A DNA stretch of 16,620 nucleotides, from NCBI GenBank assembly GCA_023436925.1, contig JAEZHJ010000090.1:1-16620 (forward strand), read 5' to 3'. This document shows positions 1 through 7,400 of this stretch, one piece after another. The notes beneath the pieces were generated by a model. The model had not been told where the DNA came from. It made no database searches and saw only the letters and a list, made by a program, of their open reading frames with translations. How positions within the stretch are numbered: position 1 is the first letter of the stretch; each line of letters begins with the position of its first letter. Position numbers and translations under genes: made by a program. This DNA comes from Actinomycetes bacterium. Lineage in GTDB: Bacteria > Actinomycetota > Actinomycetes > Propionibacteriales > Propionibacteriaceae.

Positions 1-140
1 TCGGACTTGGCGCGGGCCAGTTCGGCGTCGGAGTCGGCAGCGGTGGCTTCCTGCCGGGCGCGCAGCACGAACCACACCGCCAACGCGCCGACGGCCAGTC
101 CGACCACGAGGCCGATCACCAGGGCACCCATCTGATCCAT
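1..140 (-). CDS. rmuC: Probable RmuC-family protein, N-terminal part only
   Basis: Only the first 46 codons lie in the window; the gene continues past the left edge. The protein begins MDQMGALVIGL, has one hydrophobic helix (about residues 4-24), and then turns into a charged Ala/Glu/Asp/Arg-rich stretch that looks like the start of a coiled coil. A short N-terminal anchor followed by a long coiled coil and a nuclease-like core is the layout of RmuC, a protein that limits recombination at inverted repeats. No RmuC core residues are visible here. From memory, rmuC often lies near ychF in actinobacteria, and ychF is two genes away. ATG at 140 has a G-rich stretch (GGGGG) just upstream; ATG at 131 is an in-frame alternative. 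It is divergent from the aminopeptidase gene. Other coiled-coil membrane-anchored proteins remain possible. Confidence 0.55.
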   Translation of the reverse strand, partial: MDQMGALVIGLVVGLAVGALAVWFVLRARQEATAADSDAELARAKS

Positions 141-237
141 GCCCCCATCGTCGCGGGCGGCACTGACAGATCGGTGAAGCGACTCTCCCAGCGACCCGCT
201 TTCCTCGCCGATCCGGGTGTCGGGCAGACTGTCGGAC

Positions 238-1500
238 ATGGATTCCACCGGGCACATCATCGACCTCGCGGACTTCGTGACCGCGTCACCGTCGTCCTAC
301 CACGCCGCCGCCGAGGTGGCGCGCCGGCTGGCGGAGGCGGGCTACGTCGAGCAGTTGGAGACCGAGCCGTGGGATCCCGAGCCCGGCGGGCACTACGTCC
401 TGCGCGATGGCGCGGTCATCGCCTGGCGGATCCCCGAGGTGGTCGACGCCCCGGTCGGGTTCCGGATCGTGGGGGCGCACACCGACTCCCCGGGCTTCAA
501 GCTGAAGCCAGATCCGTCCGCCTACGCCTTCGGCTGGTCGCAGGCCGGGATGGAGGTCTACGGCGGGCCGCTGGCCAACTCCTGGCTCGACCGCGAGTTC
601 GGGCTCGCCGGGCGGGTGGTCGACCGCGCCGGTGACGTCTACCTGGTCAAGACCCCGGCGTGGCTGCGGATCCCGCAGGTGGCGCCGCACCTGGACCGCA
701 GCGTCAACGACAAGCTGGTGCTCGACCGGCAGGTGCATCTCAAGCCGATCGCCGGGCTCGGCTCGGTCGACCTGCTGGCCGCGGTGGCGGGCTCCCTGGG
801 GATGCACCGTGACGAGATCGACGGCCACGACCTGTTCGCCTACGTGACCGAGACCCCGGCGGTGATCGGGGTGGCCGGGGAGTTCTTCGCCTCGGCCCGG
901 CTGGACAACCTGAGCAGCGTGCACGCCGGGGTGGTGGCCCTGCTGGGCGCCGAGGCCGGCGAGCAGGTCCCCGTGCTGGCCTGCTTCGACCACGAGGAGA
1001 TCGGCTCCGGGTCCCGCAGCGGGGCACAGGGTCCGGTGCTGGAGAACGTCCTGACCCGGATCGCGGCGTCGCTGGGCTGGGGCACCGACGAGTACTACCG
1101 TGCGCTGGCCGCGTCCACGGTGATCTCGGCCGACGCCGGGCACGCGCTGCACCCGAACTATCCGCAGCTGCACGACCCGGACCACCGTCCGCTGCTGAAC
1201 TCGGGTCCGCTGCTCAAGGTCAACGCCAACCAGCGCTACACCACCGAGGGTCCCTCGACCGCGCTGTGGCTGCGGGTCTGCCGGGCCGCGGGTGTCCCCA
1301 CCCAGCCGTTCGTCTCCAACAACGCGGTGCCGTGCGGGTCGACCATCGGGCCGATCACCGCCAGCCGGCTGGGCATCTCGTCGGTGGACGTCGGGATCCC
1401 GCTGCTCAGCATGCACTCGGCCCGCGAACTCGCCGGAGTCGCCGACCCGGGCTACCTGGCCAAGGCGCTCGCCGCGTTCTACAGCGGCGCCGACCGCTGA
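238..1500 (+). CDS. apeB: M18 family zinc aminopeptidase
   Basis: This is a cytosolic dinuclear zinc aminopeptidase of the M18 family (aspartyl aminopeptidase type), which removes N-terminal residues, often acidic ones, from peptides. At 420 aa it is close to the usual family length. By comparison with the human enzyme, the active-site residues appear in order: His81 in GAHTDSP, bridging Asp223 in ARLDNL, catalytic Glu253 and ligand Glu254 in DHEEIGSGS, Asp299 in SADAGHALHPNY, and His393 in LLSMHSAREL. The conserved VSNNAVPCGSTIGPI segment is also present, so the enzyme looks complete. ATG 238 is preferred because the protein then starts MDSTGHIIDL directly at the domain. An in-frame GTG at 217 would add seven residues; neither start has a strong ribosome binding site. 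The next gene, ychF, starts 145 nt downstream. Confidence 0.93.
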   Translation: MDSTGHIIDLADFVTASPSSYHAAAEVARRLAEAGYVEQLETEPWDPEPGGHYVLRDGAVIAWRIPEVVDAPVGFRIVGAHTDSPGFKLKPDPSAYAFGWSQAGMEVYGGPLANSWLDREFGLAGRVVDRAGDVYLVKTPAWLRIPQVAPHLDRSVNDKLVLDRQVHLKPIAGLGSVDLLAAVAGSLGMHRDEIDGHDLFAYVTETPAVIGVAGEFFASARLDNLSSVHAGVVALLGAEAGEQVPVLACFDHEEIGSGSRSGAQGPVLENVLTRIAASLGWGTDEYYRALAASTVISADAGHALHPNYPQLHDPDHRPLLNSGPLLKVNANQRYTTEGPSTALWLRVCRAAGVPTQPFVSNNAVPCGSTIGPITASRLGISSVDVGIPLLSMHSARELAGVADPGYLAKALAAFYSGADR

Positions 1501-1645
1501 CCGCCCTGGTGCAAGGTGTGACGTCGTCCCTCGAACACGAGCGGGAGACTCACCATCAGCGACCGCCCGAGAGCCGGTTCGCCTCCCTGCCAGCAGGAGC
1601 GGCCGCGGTCAAGGGCAAGGCGGCGGGCCGGTAGGGTAGGCAGAC

Positions 1646-2719
<1,074 letters not shown>

Positions 2720-2845
2720 ACCAGGCCCGGCGGACCGGAGCCGTCCGACGTGCCCGGTCAGGTCGCCACCAGACTGTGGGCCTCCCCTCGCGCCGGATCA
2801 TCGGCGGGTGCGCACTTGCCGACGGCCGCCGGTGACGACCCGCCG

Positions 2846-2864
2846 TAACCCTCGCGGCTGCCCC
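2846..2864 (+). repeat. Intergenic repeat copy 1 (TAACCCTCGCnGnnGCCCC)
   Basis: This 19-bp stretch matches the same pattern as two plus-strand sites and one inverted site around 10100-10210. The match to the 10140 copy extends a further seven bases, GAGCGCC, after a one-base insertion. All copies are outside genes. Confidence 0.45.
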
Positions 2865-3140
2865 GAGCGCCCCGTCGCGGCCCGGGCGGGGGCGTGACCC
2901 GCCCACCACGACATGGGGGCGTGGCAGCGGGATCGACTCCTCGTGAGTCAGATCCGCAACATCGCGCAGTCGTGAGCGCCCGTCAGCCGGGCGTGGCAGG
3001 ATGTGGGCCGGGTCAAGAGCAGCGGCGAGAACCCCTCGGAGTGGCCGCTCGGCAACCGGAACCGCACCGGTGCCCACCGAGGAAGACCCGGCCGCGAGCG
3101 TCCCGCCCGCGGTCACGCGGCCCCGGCCCGGGGCACGGCC

Positions 3141-3148
3141 GGAGGGAG
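3141..3148 (+). promoter_or_regulatory. Ribosome binding site that sets the start at 3155
   Basis: GGAGGGAG ends 6 nt before ATG 3155. It is the best Shine-Dalgarno-like sequence in the region and decides the start of a frame that is open from much further upstream. Confidence 0.7.
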
Positions 3149-3154
3149 AACCCC

Positions 3155-3874
3155 ATGTCACCGTCTGCGGAGTCGAGCTGGCGGCCTGCAGCTGCGCCTT
3201 CGAGGGATCCGATCGTCCCGTGGGCGGTCAAGGTGGAGCACCGCTGGGCGCGCCCGTTGGCCATGCTGCGGATCGAGTCGCGGCGGCGGGCCGGCTTCGA
3301 CGTGCCCGGCGAGGATCTGGACCGGCTGTCACGGTTTCGCTCCGAGCTGGCCCAGCGGAACCTCGTCGTTCACTACGAGCCGCGGACCGGGCAGGGCTGG
3401 TGGCTGGTGCCGCGCCGCCGCGGGATCGATGCTGACCTCATCCGCGAGCCTGACGCTGCGGACGCTGCGGGTCATCCGTGGGCGGCCGGGGCGATCCGGG
3501 GCCGGACGGCTCTCGCGGCGCTCGCCGCCGCACTGCTCCCCGCGCAGGTCAGGCATGACCTTTGGCGACCACGCAACGGTGGCCTGCGCACCGTCGACTC
3601 CAGCGGCTTCGGTCGAGCGGGGTCTCTGCTCCGGGTCGGTCGACACCCGATCACCGGAACCTGGCGGGCGTACCTGGACCCGAGTCAGCAACCACCGCGT
3701 AGACGTCTTCTCCGGGCCGTGCGGCGGGCAGCGTCTGAGTACGAGATCGGGTGGGAGACCGGACCCTTCCTGGACGGACACGGGAGGTTGTACTTCGACG
3801 CGACCCCTCGCCGCGGCTTCCCGAAGCTCCGTGCCGCGCTCGAGGTGGGGAGCATCGATCGGTCCGGCGACTGA
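3155..3874 (+). CDS. Uncharacterised 239-aa protein
   Basis: I do not recognise this family with certainty. The frame is open from 2894, but ATG 3155 has a good ribosome binding site 6 nt upstream, and only from there does the translation look like protein. Residues 22-72 form a predicted helical segment (PWAVKVEHRWARPLAMLRI, then an Arg-rich turn and EDLDRLSRF). Next comes VVHYEPRTGQGWWLVPRRRG and IDADLIREPD (about 71-100), an Ala-rich helix (118-130), and a C-terminal part with several aromatic strands. There is no signal peptide or membrane segment, so it is probably a basic cytosolic protein. It uses more A/T-ending codons near its start (TCA, TCT, GCT, TTT, GTT) than its neighbours, hinting at acquired DNA. 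The block around VPRRRGIDADLIREP vaguely recalls small proteins from actinobacteria and their phages; this is a memory-based impression only. A strong hairpin follows the stop, so it is probably transcribed alone. Confidence 0.7.
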   Translation: MSPSAESSWRPAAAPSRDPIVPWAVKVEHRWARPLAMLRIESRRRAGFDVPGEDLDRLSRFRSELAQRNLVVHYEPRTGQGWWLVPRRRGIDADLIREPDAADAAGHPWAAGAIRGRTALAALAAALLPAQVRHDLWRPRNGGLRTVDSSGFGRAGSLLRVGRHPITGTWRAYLDPSQQPPRRRLLRAVRRAASEYEIGWETGPFLDGHGRLYFDATPRRGFPKLRAALEVGSIDRSGD

Positions 3875-3877
3875 TGC

Positions 3878-3912
3878 GCCGCGCCGGCCCGGGCAGCTCG
3901 GGCCGGCGCGGC
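3878..3912. terminator. Perfect 14-bp GC hairpin, likely bidirectional terminator
   Basis: The arms GCCGCGCCGGCCCG (3878-3891) and CGGGCCGGCGCGGC (3899-3912) are exact reverse complements around a 7-nt loop. The hairpin starts 3 nt after the stop of the plus-strand gene and lies before the end of the convergent lipoprotein gene at 3968. It has no T-tract, as is common for actinobacterial terminators. Confidence 0.8.
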
Positions 3913-3967
3913 AGGTGGGCAGGGGATGGGCGGCGGACGCCGGAAGCCTGGGTCAGCGCCGGACTGC

Positions 3968-4525
3968 TCATCCCCCCGATCCCGGGCTGACGAACAGCAG
4001 GTCGAACCCGCCCTCGCGCTGCCTGATCTGGAAGTCGACCTCGGCGCCGATGCCATCCAGGGTGGCGTAGCCGGTCCCGTTCTCCGTTCCGTCGGTGCGG
4101 ACGGTCTCGTACCCCTGGACCGCGTTCTCGTAGTGGGCGAAGATGTCTTCGATCGGCAGGTCGACGGCGTAGCCGGCCGACTCGGTCGTGCCGCCGACGG
4201 TGCCCATCGTGGTGCACAGCGTGGACCCCGCCGGCGGCGCGGGCCAGTCCGTCGGCATCAGCTCGAGATCGGCGATGTCGGCATCGGGCATCGCCATCGG
4301 AAAGCCCTCCCGGCATTCCTGGGGCACCTCGCCCATCGGCTCAGGATCCGTGGTCGGGCCGTCCGGCGACCCCTCCCCGTCATCGAGCGGCGATGCCGTC
4401 GGGTCAGCCGGGGACCCCGTCCGGTCATCGATGGGCGGAAGCGCCTGGGGCGGCGTGGCGCAGCCGCCCAGCACACCCAGCACCCCGACGGCCACTGCGG
4501 CGGCCACCGCTGCCCACCGCCTCAT
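3968..4525 (-). CDS. Probable lipoprotein of unknown function
   Basis: This is a 185-aa predicted lipoprotein. It starts MRRW, followed by a hydrophobic stretch ending in a lipobox (LGGC, Cys22), so it should be lipidated and held on the outer face of the membrane. A Pro/Asp/Gly/Thr-rich linker follows (about residues 24-65). A folded domain then begins around PQECREGF and runs to the C-terminus, including the segment DLPIEDIFAHYENAVQGYE. I recognise no enzyme motif. The ATG overlaps the stop of the upstream membrane-protein gene as ATGA, indicating translational coupling. An upstream in-frame start at 4594 would put an Arg-rich tail before the signal peptide and is rejected. As the last gene downstream of a two-component system, it may be a regulated envelope protein; that is inference from position. 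Confidence 0.8.
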   Translation of the reverse strand: MRRWAAVAAAVAVGVLGVLGGCATPPQALPPIDDRTGSPADPTASPLDDGEGSPDGPTTDPEPMGEVPQECREGFPMAMPDADIADLELMPTDWPAPPAGSTLCTTMGTVGGTTESAGYAVDLPIEDIFAHYENAVQGYETVRTDGTENGTGYATLDGIGAEVDFQIRQREGGFDLLFVSPGSGG

Positions 4526-5250
4526 AGCTCGCCCTCCGCCGCGGTGACCCGGCTGCGCCCGACGGCGAGCCAGATTCCGAGCACGACCAGCCACATCGGC
4601 GCGTACACCCCCGGCAGGCCGGGGACACCGGTGATGACCACCTGCGCCAGCGCCCCGACGGCGATCACCGCCGTGACGCCGCCCAGGGCGCGCGACACGG
4701 TGCGCTCGACGAAGGCCAGCCAGACAACGCCGAAGGCGGCGACCAGCACGCCGTACCAGGGCAGGTACGCGCCGAAGTCGGTGAGCATGTAGTACACGAA
4801 CAGGCCGTCCTGGCCGTACAGGCCGGACTCAGCCCCCAGGTAGTTCGCCAGCGCGCCGCGCCACCCGGCACCGAGGATCAGGCCGGCGGCGGTGGCGGCG
4901 ACCCCGAAGCTCACCACACCCGCGGCGACCGACTGCGGGAGCCTGGACTCCACCCGGGTGCGCCAGGCTGCGGCGAAGATGAGGAGCGCGGCGACCGCGA
5001 GGATGCCGAACAGGAAGCCGATCCGCCCCAACGTCGGGTCGAGGCCGGCCATGTCGGCCGGGGTCACCTCGTATTCCCGGCCTTCGAGGAAGGCCTCGAG
5101 TTCGGCGGCCGGACGCAGGTCGGTGACGACAACCGCGATGGTGCCGGCGACGCCGGCGAGGGTGGCCCACAGCGGCCACGCGGAGAACTGGAACCGTCGC
5201 ACGGGAGCGGGGGCCACGGGCGGTCGGTCAGTGGCGGAGATCGATGACAT
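4522..5250 (-). CDS. Six-helix integral membrane protein of unknown function
   Basis: This is a 242-aa hydrophobic protein with predicted membrane helices at about residues 24-43, 76-96, 107-127, 163-182, 188-207 and 213-231. A first loop of about 30 residues (EFGREY-like acidic stretch then DMAGLDPTLG) and a Gly/Tyr/Asp-rich loop at 138-160 would be the exposed parts. I recognise no transporter or enzyme signature. Its stop overlaps the start of the lipoprotein gene (ATGA), so the two are almost certainly co-translated and may form a complex. The start follows the response-regulator stop by 132 nt, enough for its own promoter. An AGAAGG stretch lies upstream but is unusually far (about 12 nt) from the ATG. 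It may be a target of the adjacent two-component system. Confidence 0.8.
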   Translation of the reverse strand: MSSISATDRPPVAPAPVRRFQFSAWPLWATLAGVAGTIAVVVTDLRPAAELEAFLEGREYEVTPADMAGLDPTLGRIGFLFGILAVAALLIFAAAWRTRVESRLPQSVAAGVVSFGVAATAAGLILGAGWRGALANYLGAESGLYGQDGLFVYYMLTDFGAYLPWYGVLVAAFGVVWLAFVERTVSRALGGVTAVIAVGALAQVVITGVPGLPGVYAPMWLVVLGIWLAVGRSRVTAAEGEL

Positions 5251-5382
5251 CTCGGGTACACACCTTCTGGTCGAGGAGCGGTCGCGGTTGCGGCCGGTTC
5301 CCAGCCTCGGCTGCCCGGCGTCCCGGCCGGCAGGTGCGGATGTCCTCGATTCGGTGGGACGCGGGGTGGGACTCGCCGCGGG

Positions 5383-6057
5383 TCAGGCGCCCCCGCCGTC
5401 CGCCCTGCCCAGGCCCGCCTCGCGGGCCAGGACGATCAGGGCGCCGCGATCGGGCGCACCGAGCTTCGTCATGATGCTGTACACGTAGTTGCGCACCGTC
5501 TTGCTCGTGAGGACGAGGGTGCGCGCGATCGCTGTGTTGTCGCGGCCCCTGGCGACCAGGTCCAGCACCTCGGCCTCGCGTTCGGTGAGTTCGGGGAAGG
5601 GCCGCGTGCGCGAGTCCTGGGACGCTCCCGTCAGGAGGGCCACCGCGCGGTCAGCGACATCCGCGCCGAACAGCGCCTGCCCGTCCGCGACGGCGTGGAC
5701 TGCCCGTTCGACCTCGTCCGGCGAGGCGACCTTGAGCAGGTAGCCCCGCGCCCCGGCGCGCATCGCGGCGAACAGGGAGCGGTCGTCGCCCAGCATCGTC
5801 AGCACCAGCACCGCTGTCTCGGGGTAGCGGCGGGAGATGATCCGTGTCGCGTCGATGCCAGATTCCGCCCCCAGGTCCAGGTCCATCAGGACAACGGCCG
5901 GACGGTGCTCCTCGACCAGCGCCAGCGCCTCGTCGAGGGTCGCGGCATCGCCCACCACCTGGACGCCGGAGAGGGTGTCGAGCAGCGACGTGATGCCGCG
6001 GCGGAAGAGCGGGTGGTCGTCGACGACTCCCACGGTGATTGCGCCATCGCGACGCAT
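5383..6057 (-). CDS. LuxR/NarL-type response regulator
   Basis: This 224-aa protein is a complete NarL/FixJ-type response regulator: receiver domain (residues 6-122) plus C-terminal LuxR helix-turn-helix (about 153-218). Receiver landmarks are the acidic pair Asp13-Asp14, phospho-acceptor Asp59 in LMDLDL, Thr87 in VLTML, and Lys109 in GYLLKVAS. The DNA-binding domain shows LTEREAEVLDLVARGRDN, followed by TSKTVRNYV in the recognition-helix region and IMTKLGA. The frame stays open upstream inside the kinase gene, but the ATG shares one base with the kinase stop (TGATG), which fixes the start and implies translational coupling. HK2 is the expected phosphate donor. It probably binds DNA near its own operon, but no binding site can be named from the sequence. 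Confidence 0.95.
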   Translation of the reverse strand: MRRDGAITVGVVDDHPLFRRGITSLLDTLSGVQVVGDAATLDEALALVEEHRPAVVLMDLDLGAESGIDATRIISRRYPETAVLVLTMLGDDRSLFAAMRAGARGYLLKVASPDEVERAVHAVADGQALFGADVADRAVALLTGASQDSRTRPFPELTEREAEVLDLVARGRDNTAIARTLVLTSKTVRNYVYSIMTKLGAPDRGALIVLAREAGLGRADGGGA

Positions 6058-7400
6058 CAGGTGCTCCCTTCCCGCGGTGACGTCAGGTCGCCGCGACTCA
6101 TTGTGCCGGTCTGCCGCGCCGTCGGAACCGTCTCGGCGACGGTTCGGGGCCGGGCGTCCGGTGCGCCAGTGCTGTCGGCCCCGACGGGTAGGTGCCGCCC
6201 GACCGTGGCGAGGACGATCGTGCCGGTCGGGGAGGTGCGGATCGTCAGCGAACCGCCGATCCCGCGGGAGCGCTCCTGCATCGACGACATGCCCACCCCA
6301 GCAGGGGCGTGCGCGGGAATGCCCGTGCCGTCGTCGGCCACCTCGAGCACCGCGCCGACGGTCGTGTCGCGCAGGCGAATGCTCACCGATTCCCCGCCGG
6401 AGTGCCGGGCAGCGTTGGAGACCGCCTCGGCGGCGATGAAGTAGAGCGCCTCGGCCTGTTCGTCCGGCAGGGCGAGAGCGGTGGGCAGCGCGGCGGTGAC
6501 GCGAAGCTGCGGGGAGTCGAAGCGGCGCGCGAGCCGGTGCAGCGCTCCGATGAGGTCCGCAGTCTCGCCGGCGCCCGGCGGTGACACCGAATCGGCGAGG
6601 GCGCGAACCTCGCGGGCGCGGGCCCGAACGTCGTCGGCCAGTTCGCGCAGCAACTCCCGGGCGCGTTCCGGCGATCCGGCCAGGTTCTCGACCGCCGCCA
6701 GCCCGAACCCGATGCCCGCCAAGGCGGGCCCCAGGCCGTCGTGGAGTTCCCGTCGGACCGCGCGCCGCTCCTCGGCACGCCGCTCGGCCAGCGCGGCTCG
6801 AGCCTTGTCGAGCACGGCGTAGGACTGGGCGAGCCTGACCACGGTGGCGACCAGACCGGCCACGTCTGCGAGCACCGTCCGGGTGCGCCGGTCCAGGCCC
6901 TGACCGGGCAGTGGTTGGGCGTGCAGGGCACCGGCATCTCCGCCCGGCAGCGGCAGGGTGAGGACGGCGGCGTCGCGGCGTCGTCCCGAGGAGACGTCGA
7001 TCCCGTCCGCCTCGATCCGGACCCAACCGAGCCGAAGCACGATACGCAGCGTGTCGGCGAGGCTCTGGAGGCCTTCCGGGCCGGGCGGCAGCTCACCGAT
7101 CCGGTCGCCCAGCCGGGCCAGCAGGTTGGGTGGATCCGCGCCGTCGCCGTAGATGAGGTGATCGATGCGGTGCTGGAGCCGGCCGCGCAGCGGGAGCACT
7201 GTGACGGCCACGACGAGGGGTGCGACGAGGTTCGCCGGGCCGGCCGAGCCGAGCACCAGCGGCACCGCGGCGACGACGGCCAGGAACAACAGGACGCCGG
7301 TGAGGCTCAGCGCTGACCACAACAGCACCCGGCTGACCACCAGCTCGACGCCCCACAGTCGCGGCGGTCCGTTACGGCCCGCGGCCTCCGGCGCGGTCAT
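6057..7400 (-). CDS. Sensor histidine kinase HK2 (HisKA_3 type, intact)
   Basis: This 447-aa kinase is of the type that pairs with NarL regulators. Two predicted membrane helices lie near the N-terminus (about 26-50 and 53-70), then a roughly 120-residue cytoplasmic region resembling a degenerate GAF domain, and a dimerisation/phospho-acceptor domain with His220 in RRELHDGLGPALAGI. The ATPase domain is complete: N-box Glu325 to Asn329 (AAEAVSNAARHS), the DDGTG loop (356-360), and a Gly-rich lid in GVGMSSMQERSRGIGG. The last ~45 residues form a Pro/Thr-rich tail of unknown role. ATG 7400 shares one base with the stop of HK1 (TGATG), and the same junction occurs with the regulator downstream, so all three are translationally coupled. 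It has little extracytoplasmic sequence, so sensing may depend on the membrane helices or on HK1. Confidence 0.93.
   Translation of the reverse strand: MTAPEAAGRNGPPRLWGVELVVSRVLLWSALSLTGVLLFLAVVAAVPLVLGSAGPANLVAPLVVAVTVLPLRGRLQHRIDHLIYGDGADPPNLLARLGDRIGELPPGPEGLQSLADTLRIVLRLGWVRIEADGIDVSSGRRRDAAVLTLPLPGGDAGALHAQPLPGQGLDRRTRTVLADVAGLVATVVRLAQSYAVLDKARAALAERRAEERRAVRRELHDGLGPALAGIGFGLAAVENLAGSPERARELLRELADDVRARAREVRALADSVSPPGAGETADLIGALHRLARRFDSPQLRVTAALPTALALPDEQAEALYFIAAEAVSNAARHSGGESVSIRLRDTTVGAVLEVADDGTGIPAHAPAGVGMSSMQERSRGIGGSLTIRTSPTGTIVLATVGRHLPVGADSTGAPDARPRTVAETVPTARQTGTMSRGDLTSPREGST

Larger units (their letters stand above)
2720..3154. other. 435-bp intergenic region with hairpins and a repeat copy
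   Basis: I see no convincing gene. The plus-strand frame open from 2894 merely extends the next gene upstream, and its Pro/Arg-rich translation does not look like protein. The region does hold several elements. A possible hairpin lies just after ychF (CGGAC/GTCCG arms near 2733-2750). A copy of the intergenic repeat TAACCCTCGCnGnnGCCCC lies at 2846-2864. A perfect 5-bp inverted repeat, GACTC/GAGTC, is at 2935-2949 and is flanked by GATC on both sides. A weak -10-like CAGGAT at 2997-3002 has no recognisable -35. The ribosome binding site of the next gene lies at 3141-3148. Confidence 0.5.

Noticed and set aside
217..237. GTG 217 as start of the M18 aminopeptidase
   Set aside because: It adds only MSGRLSD with no better ribosome binding site; ATG 238 places the start at the domain boundary.
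2894..3154. Upstream extension of the 239-aa protein
   Set aside because: The extra 87 codons read as low-complexity Pro/Arg/Gly sequence, while ATG 3155 has a strong ribosome binding site.
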